This document shows, piece by piece, positions 48,992 to 57,184 of a stretch of DNA of 64,000 bases. This DNA is from Cellulomonas dongxiuzhuiae (GTDB taxonomy: Bacteria > Actinomycetota > Actinomycetes > Actinomycetales > Cellulomonadaceae), in contig NZ_CP076023.1 of assembly GCF_018623035.1 (NCBI RefSeq), forward strand, positions 248,001 to 312,000, written 5' to 3'. The stretch's first letter is position 1. Every line of letters starts with the position of its first letter. The position numbers and the translations under genes were made by a program. The notes under the pieces were generated by a model. It worked only from the letters and a program-made list of their open reading frames with translations. It was not told the origin of the DNA and searched no databases.

Positions 48992-49915
48992 TCAGGACCC
49001 GGGGCGGAACGGTGCGAGCGTCGCGCGCAGCTCCTCGACGGCCCCCCGGACGTGCTCGAACTGCGCGATGACCGCCAGGTGCTGGCGCAGCTGCACGATC
49101 GGCATGCGCTCGCGCCACGCGTCGTCCAGGCCGGTCAGGTCGGCGTAGAGGTCGAAGAAGCGGGCGGCCTCGGGTGGCGCAGCCGTGCTCCAGACGTGCG
49201 CGAGGTCGATGTCCGCCCACGTGTAGGACACGGCCGGGTCGATGAGCGCCGGGGTCCCGTCGGCGCCGGCCAGCACGTTGCCCGCCCACAGGTCGCCGTG
49301 CACGAGGCACGCGGGCCGCACCGGCAGCAGCTCCGGCAGGCGCACGCAGAGGCGTTCCAGCGCCGCGCGGTCGGCGGCGTCGAGCAGGGCCCGGACGCGG
49401 GGCTCGTCCAGCCACCGCAGCAGGCGGTGCTGCGCGAAGAACTCGAAGCCGTCGTCGTGCCACGTGTTGACCTGCCGGCGACGGCCGAGCCAGTTGTCCT
49501 CGTGCCACCCGAACCGGGGGTGCGTCGTCGTGGCGTGCAGCCGGGCCAGCACGTGCGCGAGCCGCTCCCAGAACGCCGCGTCGGTCGGCCGGGGGTGCAG
49601 CACCTCGAGGACGAGGAGGTCCGGGCCGACGAGCACGACGTCCGGCGTCGTCGCGCCGCCGAGCGTCCGCAGCGCGTCCAGCCCCGCGGCCTCGGCGGCG
49701 AACGCGTCGTCGGACGGCGCCTCGACGAACCCCTTCACGAAGACCGACGTCCCGTCCGCGCGACGCGCCAGGCCCGCGACCGCGGCCTGCCCGCCGGACG
49801 CGTGCTCGACGGCGACGACGTCGGTCATGCCCGCCGCGTGCAGGCGGTCGAGCAGCAGCGTCGTCGGGTCGGCCGCCGTCCCGCTCATGGGCGGCTCACA
49901 GAACCCGCTGGTCAC
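48992..49915 (-). CDS. Fructosamine kinase family protein
   Basis: A 307-residue kinase of the fructosamine-3-kinase type (aminoglycoside-phosphotransferase fold): VFVKGFVEAPSDDAFAAEAA with the ATP lysine, NWLGRRRQVNTWHDDGFEFFAQHRL as family signature, the catalytic loop VHGDLWAGNVL and LIDPAVSYTWADIDLAHVW. These enzymes phosphorylate ketosamines so that glycated proteins are repaired. GTG 49915 has GACGAT 6 nt upstream; ATG 49888 is the conservative alternative. It reads toward the MFS gene. Confidence 0.88.
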   Translation of the reverse strand: MTSGFCEPPMSGTAADPTTLLLDRLHAAGMTDVVAVEHASGGQAAVAGLARRADGTSVFVKGFVEAPSDDAFAAEAAGLDALRTLGGATTPDVVLVGPDLLVLEVLHPRPTDAAFWERLAHVLARLHATTTHPRFGWHEDNWLGRRRQVNTWHDDGFEFFAQHRLLRWLDEPRVRALLDAADRAALERLCVRLPELLPVRPACLVHGDLWAGNVLAGADGTPALIDPAVSYTWADIDLAHVWSTAAPPEAARFFDLYADLTGLDDAWRERMPIVQLRQHLAVIAQFEHVRGAVEELRATLAPFRPGS

Positions 49916-50069
49916 AGGCCGATCGTCGCACGGTCCGCGCGGCGGAGGGATGTCTGCTGCGGTCCCGCGACGGTGCGCAGGCGGCGACCGCGTCGCCCTC
50001 CGCAGGCGCGATCCGACGAGCCGCTGCAGGATCTACCACGACACCGTCCCCGATCGAGGTGAGGTACCC

Positions 50070-50462
50070 GTGGAGCACTGGACGATCGCGACCGCCGCAG
50101 AGCAGAGCCCGGACTTCCGGCGTGTGCTGTGGACCGGCGAGCACACGCAGCTCGTCATCATGACGATCCCGCCCGGTGGTGAGATCGGCGAGGAGGTCCA
50201 CGAGGACACCGACCAGATCCTCACCTTCGTGTCCGGCACCGGCAAGGCCATCGTCTCCGGCCAGCAGCGCAACGTCGCGCAGGGCGACCTCGTCGTCGTC
50301 CCGGCGGGCCGCAAGCACAACTTCATCAACACCGGCGAGAACCCGCTGATCCTCTACACGGTCTACGGCCCGCCGGACCACGCCGAGGGTGCCGTCCACG
50401 CCACCAAGGAGGAGGCCGACGCCCTGGAGGAGTCGGGGCAGGACGAGCCGCCGACCGAGTGA
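50070..50462 (+). CDS. Cupin domain protein
   Basis: A 130-residue single cupin barrel. The first cupin motif is in IPPGGEIGEEVHEDTDQIL (histidine and glutamate ligands present) and the second in DLVVVPAGRKHNFINTGENP. Related short proteins are common in bacteria and of unknown substrate. GTG 50070 has GAGGTGAGG 5 nt upstream and begins at the conserved MEHWTIATAA-like start; longer frames have no signal. It ends with a glutamate-rich tail and a strong terminator. Confidence 0.85.
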   Translation: MEHWTIATAAEQSPDFRRVLWTGEHTQLVIMTIPPGGEIGEEVHEDTDQILTFVSGTGKAIVSGQQRNVAQGDLVVVPAGRKHNFINTGENPLILYTVYGPPDHAEGAVHATKEEADALEESGQDEPPTE

Positions 50463-50468
50463 CGTCAC

Positions 50469-50502
50469 GGGCGGCGCCGGGCCCGGAGCCTCGGCGCCGC
50501 CC
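50469..50502. terminator. Hairpin terminator after the cupin gene
   Basis: GGGCGGCGCCG pairs perfectly with CGGCGCCGCCC around a 12-nt loop, 6 nt past the stop. The following 135 nt are strikingly A/T-rich for this genome and contain the next gene's promoter. Confidence 0.7.
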
Positions 50503-50639
50503 GCCGTGTCCCACGAGAACGACAATTGCGGACCACAGGATCGAATCTCGCCGCGCGAAATGTCCTGGATGGTGCGATGCTTCAGGAGTTCCGATTGATC
50601 TCGGGAACTTCTTGACCACTGATCTGATGGGACATTTTT

Positions 50640-51137
50640 ATGACCGCCTCTGACGCACGCACCAGCAGCGCCGACCGCCACGACACCAGGCGGGCAGCGA
50701 CCACTGGGCTCGCGGTCGCCGCCGTCGGCATCGTGGTCTTCAACATCTCGCCTTTCCTGAACTGGGTGAACCCCGGGGGTGACGCCGACCCCCGCACCGG
50801 CTACGAGACGGATTCCCTCGTGCCGTTCATCGCCTATCTGGGCCTCGGTCTTCTCATCGCGCTGGTCTATGCCAGGAAGCTCGCGCGGCGCGCCCAGCAC
50901 CGCGGGCTGACGCTCGTCTCGATGGCGGTCGGCATCGCCGCCACGATCCAGTGCCTGGCCTTCGCGCTGAACCCCATGGGTGGGCTCGAGCGTGGCGACG
51001 GCCTGAGCGCGGACATGGGCGTGTGGGTCGGCGTCATCGGCGCCGCACTCTGGGCGATCGGCTCCGCGCTGCTCGCCAAGGAGGTCGAGGGCGACGACCA
51101 CGACGGGCGCGACCACGGCCACACCAACGGTCGCTGA
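50640..51137 (+). CDS. Unrecognised four-helix membrane protein
   Basis: A 165-residue protein with four membrane helices (about 23-42, 61-79, 90-108 and 127-146), a conserved-looking ISPFLNWVNPGGDADPRTGY loop and a histidine/aspartate-rich C-terminal tail (DDHDGRDHGH) that could bind metal. I do not recognise the family. ATG 50640 lacks a good Shine-Dalgarno; the 170 nt upstream are A/T-rich and include TTGACC at 50612-50617. Composition of that upstream region differs from the rest of the window. Confidence 0.65.
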   Translation: MTASDARTSSADRHDTRRAATTGLAVAAVGIVVFNISPFLNWVNPGGDADPRTGYETDSLVPFIAYLGLGLLIALVYARKLARRAQHRGLTLVSMAVGIAATIQCLAFALNPMGGLERGDGLSADMGVWVGVIGAALWAIGSALLAKEVEGDDHDGRDHGHTNGR

Positions 51138-51151
51138 GCACGACGTCACCG

Positions 51152-51187
51152 AGCTGCGGGGGTCCCCTGGCGGGGGCCCCCGCAGCT
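51152..51187. terminator. 16-bp hairpin terminator
   Basis: Arms 51152-51167 and 51172-51187 pair at all 16 positions (one as G-U) around a TGGC loop, 14 nt after the stop of the membrane protein gene. Confidence 0.8.
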
Positions 51188-51278
51188 GTGTGCGCGCACG
51201 TCCTGCGTGTGGTGCAGCGGTGCGCGGGCGCCGACGACATCCGCCCCGCGACCGATCCCCCGGGCCGCGTCGCGCTCC

Positions 51279-51284
51279 TACGGT
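51279..51284 (+). promoter_or_regulatory. -10 element of a leaderless promoter (TACGGT) for the GPP34 gene
   Basis: TACGGT ends 6 nt before ATG 51291; no ribosome-binding site. Confidence 0.5.
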
Positions 51285-51290
51285 GGACGC

Positions 51291-51965
51291 ATGATCGTGG
51301 CCGAGGACGTTCTGCTGCTGCTCACCGACGACGCCAGCGGCAGGTCGCTGGTGGACGGGACGCGCCGTGACATCGCCGTGGCGGGCGCCGTGATCGCCGA
51401 GCTGGCGGCCGCGGGTCGGCTGGAGGCGGTCACCTCCGACGGCCTGTTCTCCCGCACGACGCTGCGCGTCGTGGACGTGGCACCGCTCGGTGACGAGGTC
51501 CTCGACGAGGCGCTGGCTCGCGCCGCCGGACCGGGCAGCGCCTCGCCCACGGCCGTCCTGGACCGCATCCGCAAGGGGCTGCGCGAGCGGCTCTACGCGC
51601 GGCTCGTGGAGCGCGGCGTCCTGCGCCTCGCCGAGGGCCGGGTCCTGGGGATCTTCCCGACGACGACCTGGCCCGCCGCCGACTCCCTGCACGAGGCGGA
51701 GGTCCGGCGCGGGCTGCACGAGGTGCTCGTGGTCGGTCGCGCGCCGACGCCGCACGAGGCCTCGCTCGTCGCGCTGCTCTCGGCGGTGGACGCGGTCCCG
51801 AAGGTCCTGCCGGGCACCGGTCTGCCGAACCGTGAGCTCAAGGCCCGGGCCAAGCAGGTCGCGGCCGGTGACGTCGGCGGCGAGGCCGCACGCAAGGCCG
51901 TCGAGGCCGTGCAGGCGGCCGTGATGGCGGGCCTCACCGCCGCCACCGTCGCGTCGAGCTCCTAG
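51291..51965 (+). CDS. GPP34 (GOLPH3-like) phosphoprotein family member
   Basis: A 224-residue helical protein: MIVAEDVLLLLTDDASGRSL at the start, RRDIAVAGAVIAELAAAGRLE, then DRIRKGLRERLYARLVERGV with basic residues, and LLSAVDAVPKVLPG. This is the bacterial GPP34 pattern; eukaryotic members bind phosphatidylinositol-4-phosphate at Golgi membranes. Actinobacterial versions are abundant and of unknown role, perhaps lipid binding. ATG 51291 follows a leaderless-type -10. No partner gene is evident. Confidence 0.85.
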   Translation: MIVAEDVLLLLTDDASGRSLVDGTRRDIAVAGAVIAELAAAGRLEAVTSDGLFSRTTLRVVDVAPLGDEVLDEALARAAGPGSASPTAVLDRIRKGLRERLYARLVERGVLRLAEGRVLGIFPTTTWPAADSLHEAEVRRGLHEVLVVGRAPTPHEASLVALLSAVDAVPKVLPGTGLPNRELKARAKQVAAGDVGGEAARKAVEAVQAAVMAGLTAATVASSS

Positions 51966-52025
51966 GGCCGCACCGCCCCGCACGTCGGCGGGGCCGGTGT
52001 CCGCGCCGCCCGTGCGGGGCGTGCG

Positions 52026-52031
52026 TACGGT
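52026..52031 (+). promoter_or_regulatory. -10 element of a leaderless promoter (TACGGT)
   Basis: TACGGT ends 7 nt before ATG 52039; no ribosome-binding site. Confidence 0.5.
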
Positions 52032-52038
52032 GACGGCC

Positions 52039-52743
52039 ATGATCACCGTGCCTGCGGGCGACGACACCTCGGGCGGCGTCGTCGTCGCCACGACCGACCC
52101 GCTGGCAACCGTGCGGGACACCGACCGCCGGGCGACCCGCATCGCCGCGGTCACCGTCGGCGGCGCTCTCGCGGGGACGGCCGCGGCCGCGACGGTCCCC
52201 CTGTGGTCCGCGCAGGAGCGGCTGCGTCCGATCCTGTCCGCCGCCGACGTCCGGCGGGCGGTGCACTGGGAGTGGGACCTCGCCCGGCACGACGCGTGGT
52301 GGGCGTTCGCGGTCGTCCTCCTCGTGCCGTGCGTGATGGCCGTGACGGGTGCCCTCGTCGCGCGGCGCCGGCTGCACCGCGCGTCCGCCGCAGCGGCCTT
52401 TCGGCCCGATCGGACGACGCCCGCCCCCCGGCCCGCGGCGGATCCGCTCACCACGGCGCAGCGTGCGGCGCGCGAGCGTGGGCGCCACCACGACGTGCGC
52501 ACGCAGCAGGGCCACGTCGTCGCGCGCGAGCGTCGCCACCTGAGCGTCTGGACGCACCTCGGTGCCGCGTTCGCCCTGGTCCTCGGGACGTGGTTCGGCA
52601 CCGCGCTCGCCGTGTCGGCCCTCGGCCTGCGGGACACCACCGTGGGCATCTGGCTCACGGTGGCGTCGTGGTGGGTCGTGCTCGTCCCGCTGGCACTGTG
52701 GGGCGTCGTCGTCGGCCTGCGCCGCGTGGTCCGCGGACGCTAG
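52039..52743 (+). CDS. Unrecognised membrane protein with four hydrophobic segments
   Basis: A 234-residue protein. Segments at about 35-55, 88-108, 176-196 and 205-228 are hydrophobic. A charged central loop (RTTPAPRPAADPLTTAQRAA, RRHLSVW) lies between them. It looks like an actinobacterial conserved membrane protein without known family. ATG 52039 is supported by the -10 at 52026-52031. It converges on the SDR gene 31 nt downstream without a visible hairpin. Confidence 0.65.
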   Translation: MITVPAGDDTSGGVVVATTDPLATVRDTDRRATRIAAVTVGGALAGTAAAATVPLWSAQERLRPILSAADVRRAVHWEWDLARHDAWWAFAVVLLVPCVMAVTGALVARRRLHRASAAAAFRPDRTTPAPRPAADPLTTAQRAARERGRHHDVRTQQGHVVARERRHLSVWTHLGAAFALVLGTWFGTALAVSALGLRDTTVGIWLTVASWWVVLVPLALWGVVVGLRRVVRGR

Positions 52744-52774
52744 ACGGCGCGGACTCCTCGGGGCGCCCGGCGGC

Positions 52775-54295
52775 TCACCACTGCGAGCGGTCGTAGTCCT
52801 TCAGGAAGCACCCGTACAGGTCCTCGCCGGCCTCGCCGCGCACGATCGGGTCGTAGACGCGCGCCGCGCCGTCGACGAGGTCGAGGGGGGCGTGGAAGCC
52901 CTCCTCGGCGAGCCGCACCTTGGTGTGGTGGGGGCGCTCGTCGGTGATCCAGCCGGTGTCGACGGCGGTCATGAGGATGCCGTCGGTGAGCATCTCGGCC
53001 GCGCTGGTGCGCGTGAGCATGTTGAGCGCGGCCTTGCTCATGTTGGTGTGGGGGTGCCCGGGGCCCTTGTAGCCGCGGGCGAAGACGCCCTCCATCGCGG
53101 AGACGTTGACGATGTAGGTGCGTCGCGCGGGCGAGGCGGCCAGGGCCGGGCGCAGGCGGCTGATGAGGATGAACGGCGCCGTCTGGTTGCAGAGCTGGAC
53201 CTCGAGCAGCTCCATGGGGTCGACCTGCTCGACGGTCGCCACCCAGCTGTTGGACTCGGCCACGTCGGGGATCAGGCCGCCCGCGTCGATCGACGTGCCG
53301 GCGACGAGCCGCTCGAGGCTCGCGGCCTGCGCGGTCAGGGACTGCGCGACGAGCTCGTCCGCGTCCCGCGCCGCGCGCTCGATCGCCAGCGCGGGGCTCG
53401 TCAGGTCGCTGACCGACCCGGCCAGGGCCCGCGGGTGCGCGTCGCTCGTGTGCCCGAACGTCGTGATCATCCGCGCGGCCTGCGCCGGCAGCGGTGCCGA
53501 CTCGGCGTCGGCGATGCGCGCGTACGCCCCGGGCAGCCGGCGCACGGTCTGGGCGGCGTTGTTGATGAGGACGTCGAGCGGACCCTGCGCGGCGACGTGG
53601 TCCGCGAGGGACACCACCTGCGCGGGGTCGCGCAGGTCGATCCCGACGACGTGCAGCCGGTCGAGCCAGTCGGCGGAGTCCTCCATCGCGCTGAAGCGCC
53701 GGACCGCGTCCCGCGGGAAGCGGGTGGTGATCGTCAGGTCGGCGCCGTCGCGCAGCAGCCGCAACGCGATGTACATGCCGATCTTGGCGCGGCCGCCCGT
53801 GAGCAGCGCGCGGCGGCCGGTGAGGTCGGTGCGCGCGTCGCGCTTGGCGTGGTGCAGCGCCGCGCACGGCGGGCAGAGCTGGTGGTAGAACGCGTCGACG
53901 ACCGTGTACGACTCCTTGCACACGTAGCACGGGCGCGCGCGCAGCAGCGTCCCGGCGGTCGCACCGGTCGACGCCGACGTCAGCGGCACGCCGTTGGTCT
54001 CGTCGTCGATCCGGCCCGGGCTTCCCGTCGCGGTCGCGGCGACGACGGCCGCGTCGGCCTCGGCGATGAGCCGGCGCTTCTCGCCGCGGCGGTGCTTCTT
54101 CGCGGCCTTGAACAGCGCGGAGGACGCCCGGCGCGCGGCCGAGTGCTGCGGGTGCTCCTGCGGCAGGACGGCGACCTGGTCCATGACGCGCAGGAAGGTC
54201 GCGAAGTCGGCGGGCGTGACGCCGGACTGCTCGGCCGACGTCGCGTCGGCGGTGTGGTCGGTGGGGGGCACCGGGGTGGTCGTGTGCGCGCTCAT
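52775..54295 (-). CDS. SDR oxidoreductase with N-terminal helical and zinc-ribbon-like region
   Basis: A 506-residue protein. Residues 1-95 are helical and charged. At about 120-145 a four-cysteine cluster, CYVC ... CPPC (17 residues apart), looks like a zinc ribbon. From about 160 a classical SDR follows: RRALLTGGRAKIGMYIALRL, DVLINNAAQTVRR, IVNVSAMEG and a MSKAALN helix with its lysine. The expected YxxxK tyrosine is not obvious: the segment reads HPHTNMSKAA. This is about twice the usual SDR length. ATG 54295 was chosen; ATG 54331 is a weaker alternative. Confidence 0.8.
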   Translation of the reverse strand: MSAHTTTPVPPTDHTADATSAEQSGVTPADFATFLRVMDQVAVLPQEHPQHSAARRASSALFKAAKKHRRGEKRRLIAEADAAVVAATATGSPGRIDDETNGVPLTSASTGATAGTLLRARPCYVCKESYTVVDAFYHQLCPPCAALHHAKRDARTDLTGRRALLTGGRAKIGMYIALRLLRDGADLTITTRFPRDAVRRFSAMEDSADWLDRLHVVGIDLRDPAQVVSLADHVAAQGPLDVLINNAAQTVRRLPGAYARIADAESAPLPAQAARMITTFGHTSDAHPRALAGSVSDLTSPALAIERAARDADELVAQSLTAQAASLERLVAGTSIDAGGLIPDVAESNSWVATVEQVDPMELLEVQLCNQTAPFILISRLRPALAASPARRTYIVNVSAMEGVFARGYKGPGHPHTNMSKAALNMLTRTSAAEMLTDGILMTAVDTGWITDERPHHTKVRLAEEGFHAPLDLVDGAARVYDPIVRGEAGEDLYGCFLKDYDRSQW

Positions 54296-54476
54296 GCGCC
54301 GTCCGTCCTGCATGGGGGAGAAGGGCGGCACGGTGTCGCCGCCCGGGACGAGGGTACGCGGGACGCCCGCGCGACCGGCCGGGGTGCGACCACCGTCACG
54401 TCAGGCGCAGGGGATCGGCCTCACCCGCGGGCGGCCCACGTGCGGGAAACCGGGTGCTCAGGGCGACCCGTCCGCC

Positions 54477-54482
54477 TACCGT
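54477..54482 (+). promoter_or_regulatory. -10 element of a leaderless promoter (TACCGT) for the phosphotransferase gene
   Basis: TACCGT ends 7 nt before GTG 54490 and supports that start over a longer in-frame GTG/ATG. Confidence 0.5.
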
Positions 54483-54489
54483 CGGGACG

Positions 54490-55362
54490 GTGCACGACGA
54501 CGAGGTGGCCATCACCACCGAGCAGGTGCGCGCCCTCGTCGCGGACCAGCACCCGCGCTGGCGCGACCTGCCGGTCCAGGCGCTGCCGCACCGCGGCACC
54601 GATCACGCGCTGTTCCGCCTCGGCGAGGACCTGGCCGTGCGGATGCCGCGGATCTCCGGCGCGCGTGGCGCCGTCGACCGGGAGCGTGCCGTGACGGAGC
54701 GGCTGGCCGCGCTGGTCGGCGTCGAGGCGCCGGTGCCGGTGGCGTCCGGGGAGCCGGGACACGGGTTCCCGTGGCGGTGGTCGGTCGTCCGGTGGGTCGC
54801 CGGCACCACGGCGACGCAGCCGACGCCTGCGCTCGCCGGCGACCTCGCCCGTGTCGTGCGGCGTCTGCGGGCCGTGGACCTGCAGGGCCCGGTCAACGAG
54901 CGACGCGCCCACCCGCTGGCCGACCTGACCCGCCTCGTCGCCGCCGACGCGGACGCCGTCCGCGACGAGGTGCCCGTCGGCCTCGTCATGCGCGCCTGGG
55001 AGGAGTCGTGCGCCGCCGACCCGTGGGACGGGGTCGGGGTGTGGCTGCACGGGGACCTCGCACCCGGCAACGTCGTGGTGCGCGACGGCCGGCTCGTCGG
55101 CCTGATCGACTGGGGTGGGACCGGCCTCGGCGACCCGGCGGGGGACCTGGGCCCGGCGTGGAACTTCCTTGACGCGCCGTCGCGGGAGGTGTTCCGTCGA
55201 GCGCTCGGTGAGGACGACGCGACGTGGCTGCGCGGACGGGGCTGGGCCCTGCGCCAGGCGCTCCTGCAGCTGCCCTACTACCGGACCCGGTACGTGCCGC
55301 TGGCCGAGCACGCGCGGGGGACGATCCGCGCGGTGCTGCAGGACGCCGGGCTCACGGCCTGA
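54490..55362 (+). CDS. Aminoglycoside phosphotransferase (APH) family kinase
   Basis: A 290-residue APH-fold kinase: HRGTDHALFRLGEDLAVRMP with the ATP-binding strand and arginine/lysine region, the catalytic loop WLHGDLAPGNVVV (Asp acceptor base), and the metal aspartate in LIDWGGTGLGDPAGDL. The arrangement is typical of environmental phosphotransferases in actinobacteria, whose substrates are usually metabolites rather than antibiotics. It overlaps the end of the convergent membrane gene by 11 nt. Resistance should not be inferred. Confidence 0.85.
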   Translation: MHDDEVAITTEQVRALVADQHPRWRDLPVQALPHRGTDHALFRLGEDLAVRMPRISGARGAVDRERAVTERLAALVGVEAPVPVASGEPGHGFPWRWSVVRWVAGTTATQPTPALAGDLARVVRRLRAVDLQGPVNERRAHPLADLTRLVAADADAVRDEVPVGLVMRAWEESCAADPWDGVGVWLHGDLAPGNVVVRDGRLVGLIDWGGTGLGDPAGDLGPAWNFLDAPSREVFRRALGEDDATWLRGRGWALRQALLQLPYYRTRYVPLAEHARGTIRAVLQDAGLTA

Positions 55363-56005
55363 GGTGCGCGCGGTGGTCGGCTTCGGAAGGGGACGGCGCG
55401 AGCACCGCCAGGGCGGACGCCGCCGCCAGGTGCCACACGGCGTGCCCCTGCAGGACCGACGACGGGTCGCACAGGGGCCCGCCCGTGCGGGACATCGAAC
55501 CCACCAGCGCGCCGGCGCCCAGCAGCCCCAGCACGACGGCGACCCGCCCTCGCACGGCGGGTTCGCGGCGCGCCCGCAGCACCAGCAGGAGGCCGGCGAC
55601 CACCGCGACACCGACCTGCGCCAGGTCACCGGCCCGTGGCCACACGAGCACGGCGACCATGAGGGCGGTCGTCGGCAGGGCCCACCACCACCAGCGGCGC
55701 CGTGTGCGCCGGCGCGCCGCCACGGCGTCCGCCGCCAGGAAGCACAGCACCCCGACGAGCGGCAGGTCATGGGCCGGGTCGGACCACGCCGGGTCGGGCC
55801 CGTGCTGCACGACCGAGCCGACGCCGACGCCCGCCACCAGCACCACGTAGGCCGCCGGCACGGGCAGCCCGGCACGTCGCCGGAGCACCACGACGACCGC
55901 GGCGGCCACCACGAACGCCAGCGACGTGACGGCGGACACCGGCTCGACGAGCGGACCCGCGGCGGACCACTCGCAGCCCGGTCCTGCCCCGACGTCGTCC
56001 ACCAC
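55352..56005 (-). CDS. CREST-superfamily (ceramidase-like) membrane protein
   Basis: A 217-residue protein with seven hydrophobic segments. PGCEWSAAGPLVEPVSAVTSLAFV, then GVGSVVQHGPDPAWSDPAHDLP and finally QGHAVWHLAAASAL match the three CREST motif regions (a serine/histidine, an aspartate pair and HxxxH) of alkaline ceramidases and PAQR-type membrane hydrolases, which use zinc. Substrate unknown. The start GTG 56005 is uncertain, GTG 56002 being adjacent. A gene for an alpha/beta hydrolase begins on the other strand at 56159. Confidence 0.65.
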   Translation of the reverse strand: MVDDVGAGPGCEWSAAGPLVEPVSAVTSLAFVVAAAVVVVLRRRAGLPVPAAYVVLVAGVGVGSVVQHGPDPAWSDPAHDLPLVGVLCFLAADAVAARRRTRRRWWWWALPTTALMVAVLVWPRAGDLAQVGVAVVAGLLLVLRARREPAVRGRVAVVLGLLGAGALVGSMSRTGGPLCDPSSVLQGHAVWHLAAASALAVLAPSPSEADHRAHLRP

Positions 56006-56158
56006 ACCATCCCAGCTCTGGTCGCCTGCGTTGTAACCCGGACCGTCCGGCGACGCACGGTGACGGGGGGACAGCCGTCGGCCCCGATGAGTTCCGGCGA
56101 CGCGGCCGGTCGGACCGGGTGATCGCACACGACGCGTCCGGACGACCGGGAGGACCAG

Positions 56159-57034
56159 ATGACCGACACCACGACCTACCGCACCCTCGAGGTACCCGGC
56201 GCGACCATCGCGTACGACGTGCGCGGTCCGCTGCCCGCCGTCGACGGTCGACCGCCCCTCGTCCTCATCGGCCAGCCGATGGACGCGACCGGCTTCGGCA
56301 CGCTGGCGTCCCACTTCACCGACCGCACGGTCGTCACCTACGACCCGCGCGGCATCGGGCGCAGCACACGGGACGACGGCCGCACGGACCACGACCCGGC
56401 CGTGCAGGCGCAGGACCTGCACGCGCTGGTCACCGGCCTCGACGCCGGGCCGGTCGACCTGTTCGGCAGCAGCGGCGGCGCGGTCACGGCCCTCGCGTGG
56501 GTCACCGCGTACCCGCAGGACGTCCGCACGCTCGTCGCGCACGAGCCGCCGCTGATCAACGTGCTGCCCGACGCGGACGAGGCGCGCGCTGCCTCCGCGC
56601 GCGTCGACGCCGCGTACCAGGCGCACGGCTGGGGGACCGGGATGGCCGCCTTCATCGCGCTGACGTCGTGGCAGGGGCCCTTCCCCGCGGACTTCCTCAC
56701 CGAGCTGCCCGACCCGGCCCGGTTCGGCCTGCCCCCGCAGGACGACGGCACGCGCAACGACCCGCTGCTGTCGGGCGCGTCCGCCCCCGTGACGGCGTAC
56801 GTCCCGGACGTCGAGGCGCTGCGCGCGGTGCCCACCAGCGTCGTCCTGGCGGCCGGGATCGAGAGCGAGGGCGTCATCACCTGGCGTACGACGCACGCGC
56901 TGGCCGACCTGCTCGGCACGCAGGTGGCCGTCTTCCCGAGCAACCACGGCGGGTTCCTCGGTGACGAGTACGGCATGCCGGGGCAGCCGGAGGCGTTCGC
57001 GGCACGCCTGCGCGAGGTGCTCGCGGAGGGCTGA
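56159..57034 (+). CDS. Alpha/beta-hydrolase
   Basis: A 291-residue hydrolase: PPLVLIGQPMDATGFGTLAS carries the oxyanion-type HG-like loop variant, VVTYDPRGIGRS is the classical strand-turn, the nucleophile elbow is LFGSSGGAVT with the serine, and the late histidine is in FPSNHGGFLGDEYG. The group resembles actinobacterial hydrolases of unknown substrate that lie near regulators. ATG 56159 has AGGAGG-like purines (GGGAGGACC) just upstream. No other genes appear to be in its operon. Confidence 0.87.
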   Translation: MTDTTTYRTLEVPGATIAYDVRGPLPAVDGRPPLVLIGQPMDATGFGTLASHFTDRTVVTYDPRGIGRSTRDDGRTDHDPAVQAQDLHALVTGLDAGPVDLFGSSGGAVTALAWVTAYPQDVRTLVAHEPPLINVLPDADEARAASARVDAAYQAHGWGTGMAAFIALTSWQGPFPADFLTELPDPARFGLPPQDDGTRNDPLLSGASAPVTAYVPDVEALRAVPTSVVLAAGIESEGVITWRTTHALADLLGTQVAVFPSNHGGFLGDEYGMPGQPEAFAARLREVLAEG

Positions 57035-57125
57035 CGACCGACGGGCGTGCGCGACGACGCGCCCGGGGCGCCGACGCCCGGCACCTGCGCCCCGCCCACG
57101 CACTGCACGAAAGCCGGGACGGGCT

Positions 57126-57131
57126 TAGCGT
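57126..57131 (+). promoter_or_regulatory. Possible -10 element (TAGCGT) of the gadB-gadC operon
   Basis: TAGCGT lies 53 nt before the gadB start, leaving a leader that carries a strong Shine-Dalgarno. No -35 could be assigned with confidence. Confidence 0.35.
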
Positions 57132-57184
57132 CGGAAGTGCAGGCCTCGCGCCATGCGGGGCCGTACTCAGCAGGGGGGCTGAAC

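Noticed and set aside
46691-50062. A 1,123-codon open frame on the + strand
   Set aside because: It lies opposite the TspO-like, MFS and fructosamine-kinase genes and encodes an arginine/glutamine-rich product without known domains: a shadow frame typical of very G+C-rich DNA.
54490-55362. Antibiotic-resistance phosphotransferase
   Set aside because: APH-fold kinases are very common in soil actinobacteria with metabolic substrates; nothing in the sequence or context points to drug modification.
55352-57103. A 583-codon - strand frame beginning at 57103
   Set aside because: Most of it is antisense to the alpha/beta-hydrolase; only the last 217 codons show membrane-protein character, so the gene was started at 56005.
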